63,385 bases of DNA from Chalciporus piperatus. Its lineage: Eukaryota; Basidiomycota; Agaricomycetes; Boletales; Boletaceae. Position 1 is the first letter of the stretch. Every line of letters begins with the position of its first letter. The translations under genes were made by a program, and so were the position numbers. Below, piece by piece: positions 11,271-22,374 of this stretch. The stretch covers positions 1-63,385 of the forward strand of contig JBBPTG010000145.1 in NCBI GenBank assembly GCA_038093975.1. Reading direction: 5' to 3'. The notes beneath the pieces were generated by a model. It ran no database searches. It worked only from the letters and a program-made list of their open reading frames with translations, and was not told where the DNA came from.

Positions 11271-12334
11271 CGGAGGGCAAAATAGCGAGGGTGGGTGTAG
11301 TCAGTGATGGAAATCGTAGCGGGAGGGCCCTTAAGTACCTTGCATGACTGCAAAGATGGCCACCAACGCTCAGCAAAAATGTAGAATATCCAAACTTGAA
11401 GAGTCGTTGATAGACATGAGGATGGCGCTGATAAACACGAAGACGACGTTGAGGGCAATGAAACACCTTGAAACCACCCATCGTGGGACCTTCAAACATC
11501 TCAGAATTCGGGCGGCCGCAGAGTGAAAAACATAAGGAAGAGGGTTACCTTGAATTGTGATGCAATGCGCTCGATCCAAGTTTGCAGGCTGCAAAGTCAT
11601 TCTATCAGTGGAACATTCAAGGAATACAATGGACTGACTCACTGAAGTGGAAGGTTGTCCACCAGAGTCAGACACCTTCGAGAGCTGCAGGCAAAACAAG
11701 GAAGACATGAAGAGACTCTGAACCTGAAGGTTAAGAGGATGCACGGTCAGTCATGGCACCTCATGTCAGGAAACTTACGTCAAAGTGAAATGGGAAAGTC
11801 CCGCAGTCCGGAACTTGATGAAGCGCAGCCAAGAAGTGAAGCGAAGTGGACTCAGCATCACAATCGGAAACTTGAATGCACCAGTAAGGGGCTTCAAGTT
11901 TTGAGGAAGCCAAATGTGTCCCCGGCGAGGAGGTGCGTCTTCTGATAAGCCATGCCTGTTCAGTCGTCAGGTAGGACACTTACTGTTCCAGATTTATGGC
12001 TGTCGCTGGCATGCCAAGACAGCACCGTGACCGGTTGACCCTTATGGCACAGTGATGCTGTCATGCTTGAAGCGAGAGCACGCTTAGTATGGCACGCTGC
12101 CACAGGGTCTGCTCAGTACATGGAATGTTCCCAAACGGCAACCGTTGAACCAACCTGCAGTACGCAGCACGTCTCTTCCATTCTGGTGAACACCCACTGG
12201 CAGAGGCCGCGGCCTGAGATCACCTACCAACAAGGCATGTCTGCCCCAAAGATCTGAGCTGGCACGGCCACCAACCTGCCTCATTACGCCCTATAACTAG
12301 CCATTCCAACAGTGCCGGCCAACTCAACTTGAAG
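11271..12334. promoter_or_regulatory. Intergenic region between two divergent transposon genes
   Basis: The 1,064 bp between the alpha-kinase start and the integrase start must hold both promoters. Short open frames on the minus strand around 11,370-11,740 could be 5' untranslated or missed kinase exons, but none joins convincingly. No TATA box is obvious. Confidence 0.45.
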
Positions 12335-14320
12335 ATGTCTGACCTTGTCTCAATCCCTTCGTCTCACCCACTCGTTTCATTTCTACTCAAATGCCTAACC
12401 AGTGGAAGCCAACTCGTGAGTCAAGTCGTCACTCTGGCCTGGGACTCGCATTCAAATATTGATACTTCTTCAGCACCTCTTTCGCAGATCGAGCCTCTCA
12501 TCAGGCGTTTATGGGCTGCTCGGCTTACCGACCGACAAATTGTCGAAGAGCTCCGCAAGAGTATTGACACAGATGTGTATGGCATTGGGTAGGGCGACTT
12601 CACTTTTCACCTGACCCCCGCACTTGTTACTGACGCTGTTCCATCAACAGCCTCACAAAATTCACAGAGATCCGCAAACAACTCGGCTTGCAACGGACTC
12701 GTCAGCAACGCCATACGACAGACTCTATCCGAGCTGTTATGATGGAATTGCGTGCTATCTATCCCCATGCTGGGGCACGTGAAATGGTGAGCCTGTTGTT
12801 CCATGAACATGGCATGAGCGTTGCAAGGTAAGTATGCCCTACGATTCCATCTGACTTATTTAACCAATCCTTCATTCAGAAGTGTTGTTCAGGAATACTT
12901 CCATACCTATGAACCAGAACTTGTTCGTCAGCGCAAAGCCAATCGACTCCGGCGTCGTCAGTTCTGGGCTGCTGGTGTCAACGACATCTGGACACTTGAT
13001 CAACATGACAAGTGGCTCCGTTTCGGCTTGGCGCTTCACTGTGCGATTGAGCCATTTACTGGTCGTATCTTATGGATGAAGATATGGCATTCTAACCGCA
13101 ACCCCAAGTTAATCTTGTCGTATTACCTTGAAACCATTGAACAACTTGGATGTAAGTACCCGCTCTCCATTCCTGTTCAATTGTAGTGTTCAATCCAGTT
13201 AGACATGCCCCTTGTCACCCAAAGCGATCCGGGAACAGAGAACTTTGGCGTCGCAAACGCTCAAACTATGCTCCGCCAAATGCACGACCCATCCTTGATC
13301 GGGTTCGTCCAACATCGCTGGATGCGGACGAAGAAGAACGTTATGCCTGAAATTGCCTGGTCACAGTTACGACGACGATTCTCACCCGGTTTCGAAGCCA
13401 TTCTGCAGCAAGGAGTGGACAAAGGATGGTACGACCGTGACAATACACTTCAGCTGTGAGTACCACATCTCTCCAACCCGTAGTGAAGCTGAACGATCTA
13501 CCAGCATGGTCTTTCGATGGTTGTTTATTCCTTGGCTTCAGGCCGAACTCGACCGCTATCAGTATCGTGTCAACAACACATTAAAGCGACATGATCGCAA
13601 CAAGGTATGTCAGGTTTACATTACCCTTTGCATTGCTGCCGACTGCGCTTATCAAGATCCTTCCTCACGGTATGCCCGATCTCATCTTCCAGTGCCCTGG
13701 TGATTATGGCGCCCTCAACTTTAAAGTATATTACCTTTTTAATATTCGTTCAGCGACTAATATATAAACAGGTCACTGTCGAACGCACCACAATTGATGA
13801 AGTCCGTGATCTCTACATCAATGCTAACCACCCTGTGTTCGACCTTGTTCCTCAACCACTCAACGCCTTCTTTGAAGATTGTTATGACAATCTAGGTCGT
13901 CCTGCCGTCGACCGTGCCTCAGTATGGAACATATATCTTGCTATTCTCCGCACGATTCGAAATTACACCGAGATTCCCCAAGTCCTAGCATCTCTCAGCT
14001 CCTCGGGGGCGGCTGATGAAGACTTTGAACTGCTGGGGGGGCAACAAGACCTGCCTGACAATGAGGACGAGTACATGGGTGGTGTCGGCAATGGTTGTGG
14101 TCTTCGTACGTTCATATTTCCTACCATGACTTTTGCCTCGAGTTCTAACATAGTTTTTCCAGAGACAGAACATCACCGTGCATTGGATGAGTTAGATATT
14201 GAGTGCGAGCGTGTGGAAGCCGAGAATGGTGATACTGACCTAATGGACATTCCTCCACTCGTTATCGCCTCATTCTCAGACGATGAGGCTTCAGACGAGG
14301 ATGGTGATCTCGATGCATGA
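12335..14320 (+). CDS. Integrase-core (rve/DDE) transposase, IS3EU-like
   Basis: Eight exons join without frame errors: 12335-12588, 12651-12827, 12880-13151, 13203-13455, 13505-13604, 13657-13725, 13772-14105, 14163-14320, giving 538 aa. The N-terminal part (RLWAARLTDRQIVEELRK, LTKFTEIRKQLGL) looks helical and DNA-binding. The core has IWTLDQHDKW (first Asp), VTQSDPGTENFG (second Asp) and KKNVMPEIAW (candidate Glu about 41 residues on), as in retroviral-type integrases. QYRVNNTLKRHDRNK and an acidic C-terminus (SDDEASDEDGD) follow. Proteins of this type are common in Agaricomycetes, usually listed only as integrase core proteins. Its place inside matching terminal repeats makes it the likely mobilising enzyme of the 7.45-kb element. 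Confidence 0.9.
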
Positions 14321-14427
14321 CTTTTATTTCATCTATTTCATGCACTCTCTTTTTGTTGACCCGTTGTTATGTTTTTTTTGGATGACCATCATGATCTCGA
14401 ACTGACATTACAGTCAAATATATAATT

Positions 14428-14539
14428 GAGAAATTCTCAGTACAGGTGTCCGAGGGTCTGCTCATACATATATCCTAATTCGTAAGTCCACGTGACAAAT
14501 TTTGTGATCCGAAAGAGCACGGTTGTCCGGCTTTCCATA
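14428..14539 (-). repeat. Right terminal inverted repeat of the 7.45-kb element
   Basis: Reverse complement of 7086-7196 apart from two small differences; the outer end reads GGCTTTCCATA on the plus strand. Confidence 0.93.
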
Positions 14540-14545
14540 GGTATG
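14540..14545. repeat. Right 6-bp target site duplication (GGTATG)
   Basis: Exact copy of 7080-7085, directly outside the right terminal repeat. Confidence 0.9.
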
Positions 14546-15280
14546 ATACAGCCGGCTGACCAAAATAGGACAAAATATGGCAGATGTCTTTCCCACGATA
14601 AGTCTCGACTCGTTGTCATCACTCTATTACACTATCCATTTACATCTGCTCTGTTGAGCGCCTATCACAAGGGCGTAGCTACCAAATCAGAGACGAGTGA
14701 GAAGAAACAATATCAGCGATGTGTTTGGAACAACATGATATTCCTCTACGACATCCGAGTCGTCCCAAATCCCGCGGCAAGTGCGAGTTCTAACTTCTAA
14801 CCAAACATAAACAAACCAGAATTCAAAACCACGCATTCTAAGACACCTCGTGTATCTTTGGATTCCGCGGCGGCACGTTATCATATCATCTACATAGAAC
14901 AGTGAACTTCAGAGAGAGCACATATCCTTGGGCAGCGATGCACGCACATGGTCTGTCTTCACCATGAATCTCTTTCGGTTGGGTGAGACGGTCATCAGTT
15001 GCACCTGAATTTCTCATTTCCGATAACAACATCAGGAAAAGGTCACCTGTCTGGGGCGACTGCATGCAGTTGCTGCAGTCGGACAGACACCATCAGATAC
15101 TGACTGCCCACAGCTATGTCTCTTTCTGCACCCAGACCAATCTACTGCCGACAGTTGCTGGCAGTCCGTAGACAGTCACGGTCAATTGTTACACTATCCA
15201 TTGCATGTCGTACATACGCAACCAAACCAATTGAATTCAATATACTTAGTACAGCACAGAAGTCGTCCGCAGCCGCTCGT
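14546..15280. other. Non-genic spacer
   Basis: No coding exon I can support. The short string TTACACTATCCATT occurs twice (about 14,627 and 15,189), which may reflect old repeat debris. Confidence 0.4.
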
Positions 15281-15283
15281 TTC

Positions 15284-15780
15284 GCTTGTTTTGACCCTCC
15301 ACTCGTTGATGATCTTGCACCCTCGATTTCCTCGAATCCGATCGCGACATCCTCGGTTTCGTTGGATCGCCTCGTCGCATCCTCATATTTGTCGACTGGT
15401 GCTGGGGCCTCATCTGGTCGCGTGTTTTCGCGGCCGGGCGCGTCTTCAGCGTCTTTCAACGTGTTTCTTGCGCTCGTTGGCCACCTGGTTCGACTTCCAC
15501 GAGATCGGGATTGCTCGTCTCGCTCGTCTCGTTGACTCGTTGATTGCCTGGTTCAAGTTCGGTTTCCACGACATTGGGATCGCTCGACTCGAGCCGCAAC
15601 TCGCACTGGTCCGCATCACTTGCTCAGCTTGTTTCGACCCTCCACGCGTTGATGACGCTCCTGCACCCTCGATTCCCTCGAATCCAATCGCGACATCCTC
15701 GACCTCGTTGGATCGCCTCGTCGCATCCTCAGATGTGTCGACTGGCGCTGGGGCCTCGTCTGGTCGCGTGTTTTCACGGC
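15284..15780. repeat. Two diverged direct copies of about 150 bp
   Basis: 15,284-15,434 and 15,627-15,780 are direct copies offset by about 345 bp. They share long runs such as TCGTTGGATCGCCTCGTCGC and GGGGCCTC(A/G)TCTGGTCGCG and differ at scattered positions. On the minus strand both encode the same peptide type (ENTRPDEAPAPVD, EDATRRSNE, DVAIGFE). Confidence 0.85.
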
Positions 15781-16302
15781 TGGATCGATGGATGCATTGA
15801 TGTCCATCACGAGGGGTGGAACATATGATTTCCGCACGCATGGGATAATGCACTTGAGGATGGCGAAGGTACAACTCAGTGTTCTCGGGATACCTTGCTG
15901 TGCGTCGGCGAGCTATGAGGGCGTTCAAAGCACCTTTTCTTTCTGGTGTGAGGTCTTGGTGAATCGAGGACATGTCGGATGGAGAAGGGGTGATCGTGTT
16001 TGCGTGTGCAAGAGGGAACAGAAACATTGATGCCTCGCCTCGACCTCCTGAACCGTGCGGAAGTCGCCGATGATCCTTTGTTGATGGCAAGCGCTGTTGA
16101 GCATTTCACAGTAGAGTTCAGTGCAGGTGTTGAGGAGGTTGGTGCGGTAGTCGCCGATGATATCTTGTGCGAGGGCAGTACGTTCGTCTTGGAGCCAGGC
16201 GAGTCGGGACTCGAGCTTGATGATGCGGGCATTGAGTTTGCATATGGGGTCCGGTGAGCCCAGCGCCGTGGTCGGTGGGTTGAGAGGTCCAGGGCATCCC
16301 AA
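15446..16302 (-). pseudogene. Unknown coiled-coil gene, frameshifted
   Basis: From 16,302 downward one frame encodes a helical stretch (KLNARIIKLESRLAWLQDER, then DIIGDYRTNLLNTCTELYCE and ARHQCFCSLLHTQT). The following frame, offset by one base near 16,020, continues with SDMSSIHQDLTPERKGALNA and LIARRRTARYPENTELYLRH. No intron cleanly bridges the change, so I read a frameshift. The tail contains the diverged 150-bp repeats. I do not recognise the family; the heptad pattern around KLESRLAWLQ suggests a short coiled coil. The start is unclear. Confidence 0.4.
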
Positions 16303-16699
16303 CGGCCCAGTGGACCACGCCAGGGTGGAGGCTGTCGCCCTCGAGTTTTGCTTTTAGAGCACGACAGATAGGTCGTCTTCCGGCCTCGCAATAACCTGTC
16401 GCAGGTCCAAACGTTTCGCTCGTCCGTTGGGTTCATCGACTTGGTGACATCGTCTGGTGGTTCGGTGGGGTCCTGGGCCTCTCGTTGGTACGTCTTGTCG
16501 ACTGTTTCGCTCACGACGCGGGTTGTCGCACAACACGGCGATCTTGCTAACTCGCTCCGCCCAGTGTTCGTTAGGCATTCACGATCGACTCCGAGTCCGC
16601 TCATCGTCGTTGCTGCGACTGAAGAACAAATGAGCAAGGCAAAATACGATAGAAAGTTGAAAGTAACATACTTGTGCAAGAACAGATTTCTCCATGATC

Positions 16700-17250
16700 G
16701 TCGCTATCGAAGATAATATCGGGCCAGCAGGCGAGCAGAGGCCCACGCAATGACTTCTTGTACAAGAATCGCGCGACAGTCACGATGGCAGCAGCAGCGA
16801 ACGTGGCCAAGGACAAGTGTTCTTTTCGATCGTTTCGATCTGGGGGTTTCATGCATCCGTAGATGTGATCAACAGCAATCTCCGAGTTGTCCGTGGAGGT
16901 ATCCGCTCTGCATTCTTTAACTCCTGGTTTGTAATTGGTCTGTCGTCGCATTCGGGACATTATGTAGTGTGAGGTGCAAAGGCAAGACAAAGACAAAGAC
17001 AAAAACTTGCGAAATTTTCATCCATGATGGAAGGAATTGGTAGTCATACATTCATAATCATTACCCTTCTAATAAAGTCTTGTAGCGTAGTGGTTAAGTC
17101 GTGTATTTTTGGTCGGTGGGGCTGTCTTGTGTTCGACTCTCACCGTCAACACGAAATCTTATAAGATTTTCTGCTTATCTGCTTATCTCGCTGTAGTAGC
17201 TGCCTCGCTGTCATCACCTGTATACAGTCCCTGGACTGCCTGGCAGGCCC
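16700..17250. other. Non-genic spacer
   Basis: No supported coding exon. It contains the tRNA-like A/B-box sequence listed separately. Confidence 0.4.
17076..17147 (+). repeat. tRNA-like A-box/B-box sequence, possible SINE head
   Basis: TAGCGTAGTGG (17,083-17,093) fits the RNA polymerase III A box and TGTTCGACTCT (17,130-17,140) the B box, with tRNA-like spacing. Acceptor and T-stem pairings are poor, so it is not a normal tRNA gene. It may be the head of a tRNA-derived SINE or a tRNA relic. Confidence 0.35.
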
Positions 17251-18080
17251 CTACAGTGCCACAGTTGGGGCAGTGGCTGACAGTGACCCGACCTTTTCCT
17301 GATGAAGCCCTCCATTCTCAAATCCACCCAGCCATTCGTCAGGGCTGTCCTTTGTTCCACTCGTGTCTCTCGTGGAGGACACCATCATGACGTGAATCAG
17401 GTTCGTAGGGTCGAATGTCGTGAACGATTCATGACCACATTCGATGAAGACATACCAAAGGGTGTAGGTGACAGCAGCGTACATCATGAGAGCGATGAGG
17501 GTGATGGGGATGATGGTGTAACCCTACGTCGCAGATCGTTGATACCATCCCATCGTGCTGATGGCCTCATTTCCCGATATGGTGATGCGTGCATTCTCAG
17601 GAATCACGTCGGGGTACACCGAGAATCCAGATTTGATACTATATTATATTGTGAGAATTCCCAGTTCTTTGTAATAAGATGAACACTTACTGTTCCGGAG
17701 AACTCAATGACACCATGTCAGTATTGTTCCTGAAACATACACTGTTTGTTTAGGTGGTAAGAGGAAACTAAAAACGGAGAACTGACCAATTCCCTCAACA
17801 TAAGATTGGTCACATCCTCGGCAGTGGTCCTTTCGCTGCTAGAGGCTGAAATGTATATCGAGAATAAAGCGTTACCAATGGACTTTGTCGTCAACCCTTG
17901 CGTTGTCCGTGCTTGATAGTCGAGGATCGCTGCCAGGAACTGAGTGAGATTCGTGTTGCTAGCTCCGAGCGGTTGGGAGTTAGTGACAGTTGAGTTTACA
18001 ACGCCGCCGGTGTATGTCACGAGTGAGGTAGTCCCGCTGGAGGAATCTTGCAGCGCAGTAGAAGAATTAGACTTTGTCAC
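17251..18080 (-). pseudogene. Membrane-protein C-terminal fragment, degenerate
   Basis: The minus strand reads a Ser/Thr-rich segment (MTKSNSSTALQDSS, NTNLTQFLAAILDYQART), then MFQEQY and EFSGT, an intron, and SGFSVYPDVIPENARITISG with an in-frame TAG after QRSAT. It continues as GYTIIPITLIALMMYAAVTY (a hydrophobic segment) and FDPTNLIHVMMVSSTRD. This is the arrangement of the last extracellular part, last membrane helix and cytosolic tail of a large mushroom-specific membrane protein family. The N-terminal part is missing and the stop disrupts the frame, so I call it a pseudogene. Function of the family is unknown to me. Confidence 0.55.
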
Positions 18081-18239
18081 GTATTGCTGTTGACTAGACG
18101 GTGATACTGATTAATCAGAGGTCAGATATCGTGATGAGATCGTTACTCTAGTCTCTGGAGCCAACCTTCACTGCTGGTGCAGCGCTTACGCTGATTTGGG
18201 CAATGTGACCCCATACTTGAATCCAGTCCGAGCGCACCG

Positions 18240-20353
18240 TCCTCAGCGAGCACGCCCTCGAGCGCGCATACCTTACTGACATGGCTCGCTGACCATGTTT
18301 GGGGGGGGAGGACCCACGGAGCTTTGACCGAGGGGAAGGTGGAGGGCGTGGCATTGAAACATCTTTTCTAGAGATGGCACTGAAGAAATGGACTGGAAGG
18401 AAATGATCAGATTGTCAGCAGCCTTGTAGTGAGCTTCTTGGCTGGGGAGGCAACTTACGCCGCCCTCACGGATGCGCAGGGGTTCAACGCCCCATTCCTC
18501 TCGCACTGCGGTTTCGAGTGCTTTGAACCAAGGATCATGCAAGTCTCCTAGCAGTACCAAGAGAGGCAGACTTTAAGGGGCTGGTGTAGCATCCGTTGAG
18601 AAAAGACTCACAGAAAGCTTTTTCGGCGATTGGAAAACGCAGAAGGCAGATTTAAGATGGGCGACTAGTGCTTGTGACACTGTTTCCAAATCTTGATCTG
18701 GAACGATGCGGAGCGAGAGCTTAGTCGTGACCTTTCCGGGAATCACGGTAGAGTCTACAGTATATAACGAGGGAAACAATTTATAGGACGTACGCCCAGG
18801 TCCTGACACCGAGATGTTGTGCACTGTGAGGGATGGGTCACGCCAGCGAGATCAAAGCACGGATGCGGGACTTTGCGTCACGAGGGACAGCAGTTCGTAT
18901 GATTGCTTTTCGTCTTCAGTTTGAGGTCGAACCGTTTCATCTGCGATTGCAGCGTCAGTCAAAATCACGGTAACTGAAAGCTTGGGGGACGAACAAAAGC
19001 CTTGTGTTGCAACTTTGCGTTGATCATCGGTTAGCGTTTCAAGCAGGCGAATCCTGAGAGTGAGCGATTAGAAACCATTTTTGTGTATAGAATAACTATA
19101 CACATGTCGAGCATCAGGTTCTGCTGTGGCTCCACCTTCAATACCGAGCGCCGCTGGCGATCTAGGGCTGTTTCAGAGCATTCTTACTTGGGATGTTCAG
19201 GACGCACCTCTACCGTCGCATGAACAACTCCACGGAGCCCATATGCTATACAGGGTGGGTACTCAGTAATCCAAGTTGTGTTACTATGGAGTTCGGTTCA
19301 GAAAGCCCGAGTAATTTACACAACACCATACCTGAGCATGATGGCGTCAATGTGCCCGATTTTATCCTACGTGAATGAGCATAGCGTTTAAAACTTTGGT
19401 AAAACGGAAACAAACCCTGTGCTCCCGAACTGCGTCCACGAAGCCAGAGCTACTTGCTTCTTCCTCACCCTCGATCAAGAATACAAGGTCGACCCCAAGG
19501 GCTCTCTTCCTCGACAGTTCAGCATGTTGTCGGAAACACCACGACCATACAGGTATCCATTTTGACCAACGACCGTGAATGGGTTTGAGTCCCGGCCATC
19601 ACAGGGGGCTGAGACAACATCGTAATGTCTGGCCTATAGACAAAGATAGAGCTGACGATAACCTACCCATAGAACAGTATCCGGGGCTTTGGCTATTTGC
19701 CTTGCGTTCCGTGGAAGGTTGCTAAGACCAGTGGGCTTCCTCGCTCGCACGTGGGTGTCTATGGGTGGCAATTCAGCAAGCCGTGCAGAAGCGACCTCAG
19801 ATCCGTATCGCGGATCACACACACCATGACTATCGTCTTCAGCCTCAGGAAGCGCGCCTTTCGGGACTGGTCCAAAATGCTGCTTTGAAGGCTGTTCAAT
19901 CTCCCAAACCTGGTTCAACGTGAGATAGGTACAGCACATGACACATGACAGACACCTTACGTTTACGAATCCATCATTAGCACCTGACACTAGTACAAGT
20001 CCGTTGGTGGACTGGGTAACAGTTGCCGAAGCACTATTCCTTCGTGGACACTCCACGACGCGGTGCAGTTAAACGAAGGCGACCATCGCTTAATTCAACA
20101 CAAGTCGACTCGTGTCAATCCTCTGCTTCAGAGAACCGACCCGTATCCGCCCATTGGAGGAGAACGCGTAAAGGTCGGAGTGCATCGCGGTTAAAGACAA
20201 GATGTCGATGTTATGACAACGATTATGAATATCTGGGCAGAGGCAAAGAAAGCTTGGGTGTACCTCCTGGACTATGATGGTCCGGACCAACGCCTTTGTC
20301 TCAAGGTCAAATACCTGAACATATCCGTCATGACATCCTGCGAAGATAGTCAC
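18240..20353 (-). pseudogene. DUG2-like protein (WD40 plus M20 peptidase), decayed
   Basis: Fragments on the minus strand appear in the right order for Dug2, a glutathione-degrading factor with N-terminal WD40 repeats and a C-terminal M20 peptidase. WD40-like pieces lie at 19,900-20,353 (IFAGCHDGYVQVFDLETKAL, LVLVSGANDGFVNV). M20 pieces follow: ALGVDLVFLIEGEEEASSSG near 19,460, IAYGLRGVVHATVEVRPEHP near 19,220, VRPQTEDEKQSYELLSLVTQ near 18,920, SLTVHNISVSGPG near 18,810, LRIVPDQDLETVSQALV and EEWGVEPLRIREGG, then CHALHLPLGQSS near 18,340. A TGA replaces a sense codon before SRWRDPSL (near 18,855), and other pieces need frame changes, so the gene looks dead. Several introns keep good borders, suggesting recent decay. 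Confidence 0.65.
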
Positions 20354-20930
20354 CCCTGACTACAAGGGATAAAACGGCGTCGTGGTTGCACTCGAGGGTA
20401 TGTTTTGGCACTGGACCAGTGGGAGTGCATGTCCGGATCTAGGCTGTGGTGTGGGGCGGACAAACAGGGGGTAGACTGGGAGGGAAATAAGGGACTTATA
20501 TCGTCAATGGGAGGACGAGGGATGAATGAGGATACATACTAAAGTCACGCCACCTTGAAGTGTGTCGTGAATTTCGTTCATCGCCATCGTTAATGAGTGG
20601 AACTCAGTACAGTGTTATGACTTTTCTGGAGTTCCCCATGGAGGCGACTCAAGATGTGGTCGAAACTGAGTCCACTTTTCCCCGCACTCGCATACTGCCG
20701 CCCATGCCGCCCATCTCCCCAAGAGCTTGTGATTGTAAGGTCGGTCGAGGTTGAGAGGGACAACCCCCTGGATGTGATCGTGCTGCTTGATGTTGAAGCG
20801 ATTGATGAAAGACTCGTCAGTGTGTTCGTCGCTTGCCTGCCCGCGTTGCTGCGTACTAGCCGTGAGGTTGTGAACTTCATACTTGTCGACATTTGGTCGA
20901 CATCCCAAAATGGAGGAAGTTGGAAGCTGA
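20354..20930 (-). other. Possible degenerate coding fragment, unknown
   Basis: The minus strand carries LSFDHILSRLHGELQKSHNT near 20,640 and, in another frame upstream, ESFINRFNIKQHDHIQGVV. These look like protein-coding remains with helical character but do not join into one frame, and I cannot name the family. Confidence 0.3.
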
Positions 20931-20937
20931 ATGGATT

Positions 20938-21430
20938 CGAGGCCAGTGAGAAAACCCATCGACACCGAAAACGCTGCCCGTCAAAGGCTTACGCCAAAAA
21001 AACTAGCGGCCGCATCCTGCATGGCTCCGAGTCGCAGCAGCTCCGACCCTCAGCCTCCGCCTCTCCAACAATGCTTTCCTCACTGTCACTTCCCTGACGC
21101 TCCATGGATTGCACAGATGACGCCGTGGACGAGATACGCTCCAGTGAAGTCGTCTTGGAATGACTCCTTTCTTGCGAGCTAACGTGGTGCCAGTGGGTGT
21201 CGAAGAAGACATGCTCCCAGAGGAGAGCCCGCTTCTCTCAGAGAGTCGCGTACTGTGCATTGAGATGTTGACATTGAGCTGGTCGCAGAGCCCGGCGCAG
21301 TGCGTTCAGATCGGATCGTGCTTCGCCCAGACTAACGGGATATTGTAGTCATCGTCTCCCCAGAACTGAATCTTGCCATCTGCGTATTTACGCAAGTTTG
21401 GCTCGAGCGGAGTCGAGTTGAGGGGCGCAT
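20938..21430 (-). pseudogene. Partial duplicate of the membrane-protein gene at 22.9-25.7 kb
   Basis: This stretch is a direct, diverged copy of the 3' coding end at about 22,840-23,580. Shared peptides include STPTGTTLARK, GVIPRR, REVTVRKALLERRR and LRKY. The copy has an internal deletion joining LRKY to DGKIQ, small indels and frame changes, so it cannot encode the original tail. The PD...ExK-family gene at 21,526 lies between the two copies. Confidence 0.8.
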
Positions 21431-21525
21431 GTTGACATTTATGTAATTTACCCCCTAAACATGCTTGACAATAAATAGCTCGTTGTCTTTCAACCTTCGA
21501 TATATCCCTACCATCACCACATATC

Positions 21526-22374
21526 ATGGCCAATATCATCCGCACAGCCAAGTCAGCCAGAGACTGGAAAGAACAGGAGCTTGAGGCTTATAACATCAAA
21601 ATCAATTTTCAGAATGCCACAACTTTCTTCAATACACCTGCTCTGCCTGAACCCAATGTCAATGAAGAACTTCTGACAACTGTATCCACTGAGGGCATGG
21701 TCATACAAGATAACTGCGAACTTCTTGGTTACTTGGATTATGCAATGCTCCCAGATGACCCTGAGTTAGGGGAATCAGCGGTTATCGACTTCGCAGTCGT
21801 CCTCTTCCGAGCACTTGGATACTCAGCCGACCTTTCCCGCTCGTACATCATACGTACTCGGAAAACAATACAACATTTGATCTGTGGAGATTACAAGAAC
21901 ACCATACTGGATGTGTGCGTCTTTGACACAAGTAAAGATGAAATCATCCTTCTTGTACAAGAGGATAAGGACCATGGACATGGCCCTGATCCACTTCCTC
22001 GACTTATTGCACAGGCGATAGCTGCCTTCCAGAGCAACAACAACTGTAGGATGATGTTAGGGCTTGATCCTTTGGAGGATAAGGTGCGAAGGTTTGAGTC
22101 CATGACATCTACCTTGAGCTTGCTGATATTGGACAAATAGATTATGCCAGCTATCATCATGGTCAACACATCACCAACGTTCTTCAAAATCCCCATCACT
22201 ACTGAGCTTGTCAAATGTGTTCAACGTGGAGACTATCCAGCCACTCCTACAATTGTTTTGGGCCATATCCCGGACATCCCTTTGCCTCGCCAAAGCGAAG
22301 GTATGAGGCCTTTAGATAACAGGCGTGTCATACTTCAATGCTATGAAGCTTTCAAGCAGTTTTTCAGTGTTTAG
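21526..22374 (+). CDS. Unknown-function mushroom family protein with PD...ExK motif, copy 2
   Basis: Exons 21,526-22,083 and 22,141-22,374 join in phase 0 (intron 57 nt, GTGCGA...AATAG), giving 263 aa from ATG 21,526 (MANIIRTAKSARDWKEQELE). The protein parallels the gene at 6080-6914 along its whole length. It has LPEPNVNEELL, ESAVIDFAVVLFRALGY, a core ILDVCVFD...LLVQEDK (Asp, then ExK), and after the intron MVNTSPTFFKIPITTEL and PLDNRRVILQCYEAFK. The spacing of Asp and ExK suggests a PD-(D/E)xK-like fold; this is inference. Family members are widespread in Agaricomycetes, with no known role that I recall. The intron sits at the same place in both copies, so they are true gene duplicates, not retrocopies. 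Confidence 0.85.

Larger units (their letters stand above)
7086..14539. mobile_element. 7,454-bp integrase-class DNA transposon carrying an alpha-kinase gene
   Basis: The two ends are inverted copies: 7086-7196 against the reverse complement of 14,428-14,539. They start TATGGAAAGCCGGACAACCG and differ at only one substitution and one single-base indel over about 111 bp. Both ends are flanked by GGTATG, so this is a real insertion with a 6-bp target duplication. Inside are two genes that both splice into full reading frames: an integrase-core transposase (plus strand, 12,335-14,320) and an alpha-kinase (minus strand, 7369-11,270), transcribed away from each other towards the two ends. The integrase-like DDE protein and 6-bp duplication fit the IS3EU superfamily of eukaryotic transposons as I remember it; that assignment is inference. 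Near-identical ends and two open genes suggest recent and possibly autonomous movement. Confidence 0.93.

Noticed and set aside
11504..11519. Adjacent EcoRI and NotI sites (GAATTC, GCGGCCGC) suggesting a cloning linker
   Set aside because: The surrounding sequence is ordinary transposon DNA with no vector sequence on either side; the sites can occur by chance.
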